A DNA stretch of 57,641 nucleotides from positions 1 to 57,641 of the forward strand of contig CANFXC010000009.1 in assembly GCA_947450765.1 (NCBI GenBank). The letters are read 5' to 3'. The translations under genes and the position numbers were made by a program. The stretch is from Comamonadaceae bacterium (GTDB lineage: Bacteria; Pseudomonadota; Gammaproteobacteria; Burkholderiales; Burkholderiaceae_C). The notes under the pieces are model-generated. The model saw nothing but the letters and a program-made list of their open reading frames with translations, ran no database searches and had not been told where the DNA came from. This document shows, piece by piece, positions 27,087-36,088 of this stretch; the first letter of the stretch is position 1; the number at the start of each line of letters is the position of its first letter.

Positions 27087-28955
27087 GTGACAAGCTCAAA
27101 ATCTTCCCTCTCAGCGCTGACCCTCGGCGCCATCGGCATCGTTTACGGCGATATCGGTACCAGCGTTCTCTACGCGGTTAAAACAGTCTTTGCCACGGGC
27201 TACGTGGACTTGAACCCGGTCAATATCTTTGGTATTTTGTCGATCTTTTTCTGGACGCTGACGCTCATCGTCTCTGTCAAATACGTGCTGCTGGTGCTGC
27301 GGGCTGACAACCATGGCGAAGGCGGTACGGCGGCTCTGCTGGCGTTAGCATCCAATGCCGTCAAGGACAAGCCGGTATTACGCCGGCGACTGTTGGTGGT
27401 CGGCATGTTCGGTGCGGCACTTTTTTATGGCGATGGCGTCATCACCCCTGCCATTTCCGTGCTGTCCGCTGTTGAAGGTTTGGAAATTGTCTCGCCCACA
27501 TTCACCAAGTATGTGATTCCCCTGACGCTGGTGATTCTGTTGTTGCTGTTCATTGTGCAAAAACGCGGAACTGCCGGCATCGGCCAATTTTTTGGCCCCA
27601 TCACGCTGATCTGGTTTGTCGCCATCGGCGTCTTGGGAGCGCTTCAAATCGCCGAGAATCCAGCTATTTTGAAAGCCCTGAGCCCGCATTACGCGCTGCT
27701 CTTCATGTGGAACAGCCCTGGCACCACTTTTTTAATTCTGGGCGCCATTGTGCTGTGCGTCACCGGTGCCGAGGCACTCTACGCCGACATGGGGCATTTC
27801 GGCAAAAAGCCGATTCGACTGGCCTGGTTTGCAGTGGTCATGCCGGCGTTGACGCTGAACTATTTCGGCCAAGGCGCCTTGCTGCTGAGCACCCCTGACG
27901 CCGTTAAAAATCCTTTTTTCCTGATGATGCCCGAGTGGGCTTTGTTGCCGATGGTCGGACTGGCCACCATGGCCACCGTGATCGCTTCGCAGGCCCTGAT
28001 TTCAGGCGCGTTCAGCGCCACCAAACAAATCATTCAGCTCGGTTATTTGCCGCGCCTGTACATGGTTCACACCAGCATCAAGGAAACCGGTCAGATCTAC
28101 ATTCCCTTCATCAACTGGACTTTGTTTGTCGCCATCGCTCTGGCCGTGGTGTTTTTCAAGTCGTCCGATGCGCTGGCAACGGCCTACGGTATCGCGGTCT
28201 GCGGCAACATGCTGATCACCACGATCTTGACGTTTTACGTTATCCGCTACGGTTGGAAATACCCGCTGGCGCTGTGCGTTGCAGCGACTGCTGTTTTCTT
28301 CGCCATTGACTTCGCTTTCCTGGCGTCCAATGCGCTCAAATTTGTCGAAGGCGGCTGGTTCCCTATTTTGATAGCCGGCGCGATCTTCACCCTGATGGTC
28401 ACCTGGGAAGAGGGGCGCTACATTCTGAACAAAAAACTGCGCACCGATTCAATTGACCTGAAAAGCTTCCTGGAAGCTGTTTTTGTCAGCCCGCCACTGC
28501 GCGTTGAAGGCACCGCCGTATTCTTAACAAGTGAGACCGGAGCTGTGCCAAACGCCATGCTGCACAACCTCAAACACAACAAAGTGCTGCACGCGACCAA
28601 CCTGTTTGTCACCGTGCGCAGCCATGAAGTGCCCTGGATCAACATGGACAAACGATTGGAAATCACGTCCTTAGGGCGCCACTGCTGGCAAGTGGTGTTG
28701 AACTACGGCTTTAAAAATGACCCTGATGTGCCGAGCGCGCTGAAGCAGATGCGAGGCCAAGGCTGCCAAATTGACCCGATGACCACCAGCTACTTTTTGT
28801 CGCGCGACACGGTGGTCCCAACCATCGGTGATGGAATGTCGCAGTGGCGCGAGAAACTGTTTGCGCAGATGCACCGAAATGCGAGTTCAGCCGCCGACTT
28901 TTTGAACTTGCCCAATAACGCCGTGGTGGAGCTGGGTAGCAAGGTGGAAATTTAA
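27087..28955 (+). CDS. kup: Low-affinity potassium transport protein Kup, copy 1
   Basis: Inner-membrane K+/H+ symporter, constitutive potassium uptake. The 622-residue protein starts at GTG ([20 protein letters not shown]) behind GAGGGG. It shows the Kup/HAK signature [12 protein letters not shown], about 12 membrane segments in residues 15-450 (for example [42 protein letters not shown] and [10 protein letters not shown]), and a cytoplasmic C-terminal domain with [11 protein letters not shown] and [11 protein letters not shown]. An adjacent second copy has exactly the same length. It lies between gshA and gshB. Confidence 0.96.
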   Translation: MTSSKSSLSALTLGAIGIVYGDIGTSVLYAVKTVFATGYVDLNPVNIFGILSIFFWTLTLIVSVKYVLLVLRADNHGEGGTAALLALASNAVKDKPVLRRRLLVVGMFGAALFYGDGVITPAISVLSAVEGLEIVSPTFTKYVIPLTLVILLLLFIVQKRGTAGIGQFFGPITLIWFVAIGVLGALQIAENPAILKALSPHYALLFMWNSPGTTFLILGAIVLCVTGAEALYADMGHFGKKPIRLAWFAVVMPALTLNYFGQGALLLSTPDAVKNPFFLMMPEWALLPMVGLATMATVIASQALISGAFSATKQIIQLGYLPRLYMVHTSIKETGQIYIPFINWTLFVAIALAVVFFKSSDALATAYGIAVCGNMLITTILTFYVIRYGWKYPLALCVAATAVFFAIDFAFLASNALKFVEGGWFPILIAGAIFTLMVTWEEGRYILNKKLRTDSIDLKSFLEAVFVSPPLRVEGTAVFLTSETGAVPNAMLHNLKHNKVLHATNLFVTVRSHEVPWINMDKRLEITSLGRHCWQVVLNYGFKNDPDVPSALKQMRGQGCQIDPMTTSYFLSRDTVVPTIGDGMSQWREKLFAQMHRNASSAADFLNLPNNAVVELGSKVEI

Positions 28956-28964
28956 AACCGCAAA

Positions 28965-29041
28965 ACGGGCTGCATCCGAGGCTCAATTGATTTTGTTGTT
29001 TTCAAGCAGTCAGTCGTTGACCGGCCGCTGAAGCAGCCCGT
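28965..29041 (+). repeat. Inverted repeat in the kup-kup gap
   Basis: Perfect 9-bp arms ACGGGCTGC (28965-28973) and GCAGCCCGT (29033-29041) span almost the entire gap between the first kup and the conserved block before the second. Possible terminator stem or leader structure; the 59-base loop makes it uncertain. Confidence 0.35.
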
Positions 29042-29047
29042 CAGAGT

Positions 29048-29063
29048 GCAAAATAGCGCTCCC
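29048..29063 (+). repeat. Conserved block upstream of kup copy 2
   Basis: GCAAAATAGCGCTCCC, 69 bases before the second kup start, near-identical to the block at 27002-27017. It is followed by AT-rich GAATATAACTAAAT, which could serve as a -10 region. Confidence 0.55.
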
Positions 29064-29131
29064 GAATATAACTAAATCCTCCGCATGACCAGCGCCCGAC
29101 CCAAGCCCCGTCGTAGCCGTGGGACTCATTT

Positions 29132-31000
29132 GTGACCAGCTCAAAATCCTCCCTCACGGCGCTGACCTTAGGCGCCATCGGTGTCGTCTACGGTGACATC
29201 GGCACCAGCGTTCTGTATGCGGTCAAAGAAGTCTTCGGCTCAGGGCATGTCGCCTTCAGTCCTGACAACGTTTACGGCATCTTGTCCATCTTCTTCTGGA
29301 CGCTGACCGTCATCGTCTCGATCAAGTACGTGGTACTGGTGCTGCGCGCCGACAACAACGGCGAGGGCGGACTGGTAGCCATGCTGGCGCTGGCCTCGCA
29401 AGCTGTCAAAGACAAACCCGAACTGCGGCGTGTGCTGCTGATCATCGGCATCTTTGGCACTGCGCTTTTTTACGGTGATGGCGTCATCACGCCAGCGATT
29501 TCAGTGCTGTCGGCGGTCGAAGGCCTGGAAATCATTTCACCCGCCTTCAAGCAATACGTGGTGCCAGCAACGCTGGTTATTTTGTTTGGTCTGTTTGCCG
29601 TGCAAAAACGCGGCACTGCCGGCATTGGCAAGTTTTTTGGCCCGATCACGCTGGTCTGGTTTCTGGTGCTGGCCACACTGGGCATCTCGCAAATCATCAC
29701 CTACCCGGCCATCCTCGCGGCTATCAGCCCGCACTACGCGGTGATGTTCATGTGGACCAACCCGGGCACCACGTTCATCATTCTGGGGGCCGTGGTGTTG
29801 TGCGTCACGGGCGCTGAAGCGCTCTATGCCGACCTCGGCCACTTTGGCAAAAAACCCATCCGCCTGGCCTGGTTTTCAGTCGTCATGCCCTCGCTCACGC
29901 TGAACTATTTTGGCCAAGGCGCCCTGCTGTTAAAGAACCCAGACGCCGTCAAAAACCCGTTTTTTCTGATGGCGCCCGAGTGGGCCTTGCTGCCGCTGGT
30001 GTTGCTGGCCACCATGGCCACCGTGATCGCCTCGCAAGCCCTCATCACCGGGGCTTTCAGCGTCACCAAGCAAGTCATCCAACTGGGTTATTTGCCGCGC
30101 CTGAACATCCTGCACACCAGCGTGCGCGACACCGGCCAAATCTACATGCCGATGGTCAACTGGGGCCTGTTTGTGACCATCGTGCTGGCCGTGGTGATGT
30201 TCCGTTCGTCGAGCAATCTGGCCTCGGCCTACGGCATTGCCGTCACGCTGGACATGCTGATCACCACCATCCTGACTTTTTTCGTGATTCGCCACGCGTG
30301 GAAATACCCACTCTGGCTGTGCGTGGCCGCAACCTGTGTTTTCTTCGTGGTGGACTTGGCTTTCTTTACCTCCAATCTGATGAAACTGTTTGCGGGTGGC
30401 TGGTTTCCGCTGGTCATTGGTGGTGCCGTCTTCACACTCATGATCACTTGGAAAGACGGTCGGGTCTTGCTCAACAGCAAGCTGCGCGCCGACGCGCTAG
30501 ACCTGCCTTCTTTCTTGGAGTCCGTGTTTGTCAGCCCGCCTGTTCGTGTTGAAGGCACGGCGGTGTTTTTGACCGCCGAACGCGGCACCGTGCCAAACGC
30601 CATGCTGCACAACCTGAAGCACAACAAAGTGCTGCACGCCAAAAACCTGTTTGTGACCGTACAAAACCATGAAGTGCCGTGGATTGGCATGGACAAACGC
30701 TTGCAAATTGAATCGCTGGGGCACCACTGCTGGCAAGTGGTGGTTCATTACGGCTTTAAGAATGACCTCGACCTGCCCAAGGCCTTGAAGAACATCAAGA
30801 GCCGTGGCTGGGAACTCGACCCCATGAGCACCAGCTACTTTTTGTCGCGTGACACCGTCATTCCGACCATCGGTGGCGGCATGGCGCCGTGGCGCGAAAA
30901 GCTGTTTGCGCAGATGCACCACAACGCCAGTGGCGCGGCCGACTTTTTGAAGTTGCCAAGCAATTCAGTGGTGGAGCTGGGCTCGAAGATCGAGATTTGA
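29132..31000 (+). CDS. kup: Low-affinity potassium transport protein Kup, copy 2
   Basis: Second Kup, also 622 residues and GTG-started ([20 protein letters not shown]). By my direct comparison 47 of the first 60 residues match copy 1, and the C-terminal tails ([18 protein letters not shown] versus [18 protein letters not shown]) are also close, so this is a tandem duplication that has diverged. Signature [35 protein letters not shown] and [17 protein letters not shown] are intact, so both copies look functional. Most substitutions visible near the start lie in the first extracytoplasmic loop (residues 33-48). It has its own upstream block. Confidence 0.96.
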   Translation: MTSSKSSLTALTLGAIGVVYGDIGTSVLYAVKEVFGSGHVAFSPDNVYGILSIFFWTLTVIVSIKYVVLVLRADNNGEGGLVAMLALASQAVKDKPELRRVLLIIGIFGTALFYGDGVITPAISVLSAVEGLEIISPAFKQYVVPATLVILFGLFAVQKRGTAGIGKFFGPITLVWFLVLATLGISQIITYPAILAAISPHYAVMFMWTNPGTTFIILGAVVLCVTGAEALYADLGHFGKKPIRLAWFSVVMPSLTLNYFGQGALLLKNPDAVKNPFFLMAPEWALLPLVLLATMATVIASQALITGAFSVTKQVIQLGYLPRLNILHTSVRDTGQIYMPMVNWGLFVTIVLAVVMFRSSSNLASAYGIAVTLDMLITTILTFFVIRHAWKYPLWLCVAATCVFFVVDLAFFTSNLMKLFAGGWFPLVIGGAVFTLMITWKDGRVLLNSKLRADALDLPSFLESVFVSPPVRVEGTAVFLTAERGTVPNAMLHNLKHNKVLHAKNLFVTVQNHEVPWIGMDKRLQIESLGHHCWQVVVHYGFKNDLDLPKALKNIKSRGWELDPMSTSYFLSRDTVIPTIGGGMAPWREKLFAQMHHNASGAADFLKLPSNSVVELGSKIEI

Positions 31001-31151
31001 TCTTTGGGTTGGCAGCTTAGAACGCAAAGGTTCGCCTTTTCGCTGGTGAGGCTACAAGGTGCAGACTCGACCACAAGCCCGGCAACCTGCCAAAATCGAC
31101 AGCTGCGATGACGCAACGGCCTTCCCCTCTTTTGAACCTCAGCCCCACACC

Positions 31152-32117
31152 ATGAACATTCTTTTCGTTGCCGATCCGCTGGAGTCTTTCAAGATTTACA
31201 AGGACACCACCTTTGCCATGATGCGGGAAGCGCAGCGGCGCGGCCACACCATCAGCGCTTGCGAGACAAAAGACATCATGTGGCAGCGCGGCATGCCGGT
31301 GACGGCTTTTGTGCGTGACATTCACCTCACCGGCGACGAACAAAACTGGTTTGTCGCCCAGCAGCAGCACCCTGACGAACGGCCGCAGGCGCTGCGTGAC
31401 TTTGGCTGCATCGTCATGCGCAAAGACCCGCCGTTTGACAGCGAGTTTTTCTACAGCACACACTTGCTGGAGCAAGCCGAACGCGAAGGCGCACGCGTCT
31501 TCAACAAGCCGAGCGCACTGCGCGACCACCCTGAAAAACTCGCCATCATGGAGTTTCAACAATTCATCGGCCCGACGCTGGTGACACGCGATGCAGAAGA
31601 CATCAAACGCTTTCACGCCGAGCACCAAGACATCATCTTGAAGCCGCTCGACGGCATGGGTGGCATGGGTATTTTTCGGGTCAAGGCCGACGGCATGAAC
31701 CTGGGCAGCATCATCGAGACGCTGAACAAAGACGGCGCGCAAAGCGTCATGGTGCAAAAGTTTTTGCCAGAGATCGTCAAGGGTGACAAACGCGTGCTGG
31801 TGATTGGCGGCAAGCCCGTGCCCTTTGCGTTGGCACGTATTCCGCAAGGCAATGAGGTGCGCGGCAACCTGGCCGCCGGTGGTCTGGGCGTGGCGCAAGC
31901 GCTGTCAGCGCGCGACCGTGAAATCGCCGAAGCGGTCGGCCCGGTGCTGGCCGCACGTGGCCTGTTGCTGGCCGGCATCGACGTCATCGGCGACTGCATC
32001 ACCGAGATCAACGTGACCAGCCCGACCTGCTTTCAGGAAATCTTTGACCAGACCGATTTTGACGTGGCGGCGATGTTCATCGACGCACTTGAAGCGGCGC
32101 TGGCCACCCCGGCCTGA
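31152..32117 (+). CDS. gshB: Glutathione synthetase
   Basis: Adds glycine to gamma-glutamylcysteine with ATP, completing glutathione. The 321-residue ATP-grasp protein begins MNILFVADPLESFKIYKDTT. It has IVMRKDPPFDSEFFYSTHLL, VFNKPSALRDHPEKLAI, the ATP-binding KPLDGMGGMGIFRV, GDKRVLVIGGKPVPFALAR and a C-terminal TEINVTSPTCFQEIFDQT. All GshB landmarks are present. The ATG at 31152 fits homologues. It follows copy 2 of kup by about 150 bases and converges on the glutamine amidotransferase gene with a 7-base gap. Confidence 0.97.
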   Translation: MNILFVADPLESFKIYKDTTFAMMREAQRRGHTISACETKDIMWQRGMPVTAFVRDIHLTGDEQNWFVAQQQHPDERPQALRDFGCIVMRKDPPFDSEFFYSTHLLEQAEREGARVFNKPSALRDHPEKLAIMEFQQFIGPTLVTRDAEDIKRFHAEHQDIILKPLDGMGGMGIFRVKADGMNLGSIIETLNKDGAQSVMVQKFLPEIVKGDKRVLVIGGKPVPFALARIPQGNEVRGNLAAGGLGVAQALSARDREIAEAVGPVLAARGLLLAGIDVIGDCITEINVTSPTCFQEIFDQTDFDVAAMFIDALEAALATPA

Positions 32118-32124
32118 ACGCAGG

Positions 32125-32925
32125 TTAAGCGACCAAAGCCCCGTCCACAAACACCTTCAATTCTCCGGCAGCAAACGGCAGCCAGGCTTCGTTGGTGGTG
32201 AGCGGCGCGGTCACCACCACCGCCACACGATCGGTCGGTTCAGTGTGTTCAGCGAAGTCGATGCTCAGGTCTTCGTCGCTCAAAGTGGCATGCGCAAACG
32301 GGTGTCGGCGTTCGACATAAAAAAGATTCGTCGAGGCATGCGCCCAGAGCGCCAAGCCGTTGCTCAACATGAAGTTGAAGGTGCCGTGCCGCGCCACTTC
32401 TTTGGCCAGTTCACGCAGCGTCAACGTGAGTTCAGCCACGCTGGGCACGCCCGCATGGGACTTGGCGAGCTCTTGCATGATCCAGCAAAAGGCGCGTTCG
32501 CTGTCGGTGTCGCCCACCGGTTTGAAACCAGCGTGCAAGCGCGGATGAAAGTTTTTCAGGTCGCCGTTGTGCGCAAACACCCAATAGCGTCCCCACAGTT
32601 CACGCACGAAAGGGTGACAGTTTTCCAGCGCAATACGGCCTTGCGTGGCCTTGCGAATGTGGGCGATGACATTGCGGCTTTTGATCGGATAGCGGCGGAT
32701 CAACGCCGCCACCGGCGACTCCGATGCGGGCTGGTGGTCGACAAAGTGGCGCAGGCCTTTGTCGCCCTCAGACCCGGCTTGACCGACCTTGTTCTGGCCC
32801 TCGAAAAATGCAATGCCCCAACCATCGGAGTGCAGGTCGGTGTGACCGCCGCGCTGGGCAAAGCCGGCGAAGCTGAAGGTCACGTCGGTCGGGGTGTTGC
32901 AGTTCATTCCAAGCAGCTGGCACAT
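32125..32925 (-). CDS. Class II glutamine amidotransferase (YafJ-like)
   Basis: Ntn-hydrolase-fold glutaminase domain standing alone. The 266-residue protein begins MCQLLGMNC, so removal of Met exposes the nucleophilic Cys2; this decides the start at 32925 over a longer frame. Other conserved parts are GGHTDLHSDGWGIAFFEG, SRNVIAHIRKATQG, WVFAHNGDLKNF and GDTDSERAFCWIM. No synthase domain is attached; the acceptor substrate of the released ammonia, or a different amide substrate, is unknown for this family. It lies 12 bases downstream of the exporter gene on the same strand, so they are likely co-transcribed. Confidence 0.9.
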   Translation of the reverse strand: MCQLLGMNCNTPTDVTFSFAGFAQRGGHTDLHSDGWGIAFFEGQNKVGQAGSEGDKGLRHFVDHQPASESPVAALIRRYPIKSRNVIAHIRKATQGRIALENCHPFVRELWGRYWVFAHNGDLKNFHPRLHAGFKPVGDTDSERAFCWIMQELAKSHAGVPSVAELTLTLRELAKEVARHGTFNFMLSNGLALWAHASTNLFYVERRHPFAHATLSDEDLSIDFAEHTEPTDRVAVVVTAPLTTNEAWLPFAAGELKVFVDGALVA

Positions 32926-32936
32926 GTCCATAAGTC

Positions 32937-34385
32937 CTACTGCGGATCGGGGCGTATCCGCCAAGCCGCGAACATCGCCAACACGCAGAACGCGGCCAGC
33001 ATCAAAAAAGTTTCATTGAAAGCAGCCAACCGCGCCGGACTGCTGGCCGTCTGCGCCAGCGTGTCGCCATGCACCGCCAGCCGCCATTCGAGCACGATGC
33101 CGCACAAGCTCACCCCAATCGCGCCACCCAGCATGCGTAAAAAATTGACTGCGCTGGCGCCTTGCGCTAGCAAGGTCTGAGGCAAGGGCCGCAGCGAGCC
33201 GAGGTTGAGCGACGGCAAGATGAAGCCCAAGCCAATGCGGCCCAGCGTCGCCCAAAGCATCAGCCACCCAATCACACTGTCCAGTGTGATTGTCACCATC
33301 AACGCGAACGAAGTCGCCAACAGCGCCAGGCCCATGCTCACCAGTTGGTACGTCGGATGCCGGTCGGCCAGGCGGCCGACCACCGCAATGGTGACCGCCA
33401 GCACGGCGCCAGCAGGCAGCAAGACCAGACCCACATGCGAGGCCGACATGCCAAGCGCCAGCTGCATGTAAACCGGCAGCAGATAGGTCGAACCGAACAA
33501 GGCCATGCCGTAGATGAAGGCGACCATGCCGCCCATCGCAAACGGACGCGAGGCAAACAAACGCAGGTTCATCAGCGGCTCACCGCCGCGCTGGGTCAGC
33601 CGCCCTTGCCAAGCCAGAAAGACCACTAAGACCGTCGCTGCAGCAGCCAGCAACAAGGCCGCGCGAAGTCCGCCACGGCTGTGCATCTCGACCATGCCAG
33701 TCAACAGACACAGCGTGCCGACCGCCGCCAGCAGCAAACCGCGCCAGTCGAGCGCCACGTCGCGGCTGGTGGCGCCACCGCCCGGTGCAGACACCGGCAC
33801 ATAGCGCAACCCCAGCCAGATCGACGTCAGACACAGCGGAACCACCATGAAAAAAATCGAACGCCAACCGAACAAGTCAACCAGTACGCCGCCGATACTC
33901 GGCCCCAGCGCTGGCGCCAGCACCACGCCCATGCCAAAAATTCCGCTGGCGCGACCTTGCTCATGCTTCGCAAAAGCCCGCATGATGATGATCGCCGGAA
34001 TCGGCTGCACGACGCCCGCAGCCAAGCCTTCCGCAACACGTGCCGCCAGCACCAGATCGAAATTTCCGGCCAGCCCGCCCACCACACCCCCCGTCATCAG
34101 CAGCAGCATGCAACCGATGTAACTGCGCTGGTAACCGTAACGCCCCAGCAGCCAGGGTGTGTTCAGCATGGACACCGTCATGGCCGCCATGAAGCCTGAG
34201 GAGACCCATTGCGCGCGCTCCTGACCGAGCGTGAAGGTGCGCGTCATGTCCGGAATCGCCACATTGACGATGGTCGACGACATGATCGACGCCATCGTGC
34301 CGACCATGACGGCCAGCAGCAACAGCCAACGATAACGCTGGCCGTAATGCGCCTGCATGTCAGCCAGCGTTGTGGGATAAGCCAT
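32937..34385 (-). CDS. DHA2-family major facilitator exporter
   Basis: 482-residue inner-membrane transporter of the drug:H+ antiporter family 2 (EmrB/QacA-like). It begins MAYPTTLADMQAHYGQRYRW, then has helix 1 with MASIMSSTIVNVAIPDM, WVSSGFMAAMTVSML, and motif C-like GMGVVLAPALGPSIGGVLVD typical of antiporters, with many further hydrophobic segments. No EmrA-type membrane fusion partner is next to it. Substrate cannot be told from sequence. Upstream, 20 bases away, is the tautomerase gene on the same strand, suggesting a small operon tautomerase-exporter-amidotransferase. Confidence 0.9.
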   Translation of the reverse strand: MAYPTTLADMQAHYGQRYRWLLLLAVMVGTMASIMSSTIVNVAIPDMTRTFTLGQERAQWVSSGFMAAMTVSMLNTPWLLGRYGYQRSYIGCMLLLMTGGVVGGLAGNFDLVLAARVAEGLAAGVVQPIPAIIIMRAFAKHEQGRASGIFGMGVVLAPALGPSIGGVLVDLFGWRSIFFMVVPLCLTSIWLGLRYVPVSAPGGGATSRDVALDWRGLLLAAVGTLCLLTGMVEMHSRGGLRAALLLAAAATVLVVFLAWQGRLTQRGGEPLMNLRLFASRPFAMGGMVAFIYGMALFGSTYLLPVYMQLALGMSASHVGLVLLPAGAVLAVTIAVVGRLADRHPTYQLVSMGLALLATSFALMVTITLDSVIGWLMLWATLGRIGLGFILPSLNLGSLRPLPQTLLAQGASAVNFLRMLGGAIGVSLCGIVLEWRLAVHGDTLAQTASSPARLAAFNETFLMLAAFCVLAMFAAWRIRPDPQ

Positions 34386-34405
34386 TCAGTTGGCGACCAG
34401 CCGCA

Positions 34406-34597
34406 TCAGTTTCGGGGCTCTGACCACAGACGCCCGCCCGTCGACCAGTTCTCACGTTTGACGTCGGTGATGATGATGTCGACCGATTCAGCCGAGCCGC
34501 CCAGCACCTCCACCGTGACGCGGGTGATCTCGGTCACCAGCTTTTTCTTTTGCTCGGGGGTTCGGCCTTCTAACATTTCAATGTGGTACGTGGGCAT
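34406..34597 (-). CDS. 4-oxalocrotonate tautomerase family protein
   Basis: 63-residue protein MPTYHIEMLEGRTPEQKKKL. Met removal gives the amino-terminal proline that is the general base in this superfamily; the size is that of the 4-OT subgroup. It ends KRENWSTGGRLWSEPRN, where the WSTGG segment resembles family members with a conserved C-terminal Ser/Gly stretch. It could act on a keto-enol catabolite or be a promiscuous dehalogenase/hydratase; no catabolic cluster is next to it. The longer open frame upstream (to 34945) is not conserved-looking and crosses a strong palindrome. Confidence 0.85.
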   Translation of the reverse strand: MPTYHIEMLEGRTPEQKKKLVTEITRVTVEVLGGSAESVDIIITDVKRENWSTGGRLWSEPRN

Positions 34598-34699
34598 AGT
34601 TGTCCTTGCGAGCGGGTTGAAGTCGAGATGGACATGCGTCCACCGGTCAACTCTAGATGATAAAAGCCCGCAGACCCTAATCTCAGGACCGCCTGAAAA

Positions 34700-34726
34700 T
34701 TGAGGCGCCAGCGGCTGGCGCCTCAA
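34700..34726 (-). terminator. 27-bp near-perfect palindrome upstream of the tautomerase gene
   Basis: Arms TTGAGGCGCCAGC and GCTGGCGCCTCAA (13 bp each) around one central G. Read on the minus strand it is followed by TTTT, so it has the form of an intrinsic terminator that would stop minus-strand transcription about 100 bases before the tautomerase start. It is also able to act as an operator in the divergent tautomerase/metallopeptidase region. No minus-strand gene to its right explains it as a simple gene-end terminator. Confidence 0.6.
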
Positions 34727-34819
34727 CCTGTCAAACTTGGGTGCTACAAGGCGCCTATCCGCACGCCGGCCTTTTGATTCTTTTGCACTTTTTTCGCTTG
34801 CCCATCGAAAGCCTTCGCA

Positions 34820-36088
34820 TTGCCTTACCCCCGTTCCCATTTTTCTTCCCGCAGCGCTGGCGTCAACAATCCTCATTTGCCAAGCTTGGCCGGTCGCGCT
34901 TACAGCTGCCAGTGCGGCCGCCCGGTTTTTTTCAGAAACAGCCAATGTCTAACCTGCGGCACACCACTGGGCTACGACCCGCACAGCGCCCAATTGCTTT
35001 CGTTGATGCCCGTCGAGGCATCGGCAACAACTGACGCGCCGGAGCTTTGGCAGGCGTGGCAAGTGCCCGCGACTTTGGAAGTTGCAAGCTACCGTCGCTG
35101 CCTGAATCTAACCACCCCCGCAGCCTGCAACTGGCTAGTGCCCAGCACTGACGCATTTGGCTGCACAACCGGCCTGTGCCGTGCCTGTCAACTCAATCAC
35201 CAGATCCCGGACTTGAATGACCCGGAACACCCTGATAACGGCCGGCTGTGGGGCTTGGTCGAGCTGGCCAAGCGGCGCCTAGTGTCCGCGCTCATGGTGT
35301 TGGGCTTGCCCGTCGCCTCCAAACTCACCGAAGACCCCGAACACGGTTTGATGTTTGATTTTTTGCGTTCAGACAGCGAAGGCGGCCACGTCATGACCGG
35401 GCATGACACCGGCCTCATCACCATCAGCTTGGTCGAGGCCGACGATGCAACGCGTGAAGCCGCACGCCAAGCCATGCACGAACCCTACCGCACGCTGCTC
35501 GGGCATTTCCGCCATGAAGTCGGCCACTATTACTGGGACCGGCTGGTTTGGGGCACCGACTGGATGAAGGGCTTTCACACCTTGTTTGGTGATCAAACCA
35601 CCGACTACGCCGAAGCCTTGCAACGCCACTATGACAACGGCCCCGCACCCGACTGGAGGCAGCACTACGTCAGCGCTTACGCCAGCACGCACCCGTGGGA
35701 AGACTGGGCCGAGTGCTGGGCGCATTACCTGCACATGCGTGACACGGTCGACACTGCATCGAGTTTTGGCTTGAGCGCCAAGAAAATGCAGCTTGAGTTC
35801 ACGCCTTTTTCTATCGACGCGCTGTACCTGCCCAAGCACCCTAAGGCTAAACGGTTTTTGGCTTTCTTGAATGACTGGACGCGGCTCACTACCTTGCTCA
35901 ACGAGATGTCGCGCTCTATGGGGCAACCCGACTTTTACCCCTTCGTGCTACCGCGCGAGGTGGTGGCCAAGTTGCACTTCATTCACCTGCTGGTGACCGC
36001 TGAGGGCGAGTCTTCTAAGACAGAAAAAATGGCCACCCCCGGCCGTCTCGCACCGATGAATCCGGCCTCCGGAAAAGCCCGTTCATAA
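34820..36088 (+). CDS. Zinc-ribbon putative metallopeptidase
   Basis: Up to 422 residues from the TTG at 34820; the conserved part starts near residue 28, so a later start (TTG at 34877) is possible. An N-terminal zinc ribbon has CQCGRPVFFRNSQCLTCG, and a second cysteine pair occurs in GLCRACQLNH. The C-terminal domain carries GHFRHEVGHYYWD, an HExxH zinc-peptidase motif (His232-Glu233, His236), followed by WEDWAECWAHYLHMRDT, where the glutamates could be the third ligand. Family members are described as putative zinc-binding metallopeptidases, with no proven substrate. The last 106 bases overlap the 3' end of the Crp-like regulator on the other strand. Confidence 0.85.
   Translation: MPYPRSHFSSRSAGVNNPHLPSLAGRAYSCQCGRPVFFRNSQCLTCGTPLGYDPHSAQLLSLMPVEASATTDAPELWQAWQVPATLEVASYRRCLNLTTPAACNWLVPSTDAFGCTTGLCRACQLNHQIPDLNDPEHPDNGRLWGLVELAKRRLVSALMVLGLPVASKLTEDPEHGLMFDFLRSDSEGGHVMTGHDTGLITISLVEADDATREAARQAMHEPYRTLLGHFRHEVGHYYWDRLVWGTDWMKGFHTLFGDQTTDYAEALQRHYDNGPAPDWRQHYVSAYASTHPWEDWAECWAHYLHMRDTVDTASSFGLSAKKMQLEFTPFSIDALYLPKHPKAKRFLAFLNDWTRLTTLLNEMSRSMGQPDFYPFVLPREVVAKLHFIHLLVTAEGESSKTEKMATPGRLAPMNPASGKARS

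Noticed and set aside
31026-31040. AAAGG-TTCG-CCTTT hairpin after the second kup
   Set aside because: Only a five-bp stem; the TTCG loop and T run are suggestive but not enough to list as a terminator.
32044-33180. 378-codon open frame on the plus strand
   Set aside because: Antisense to the amidotransferase and exporter genes.
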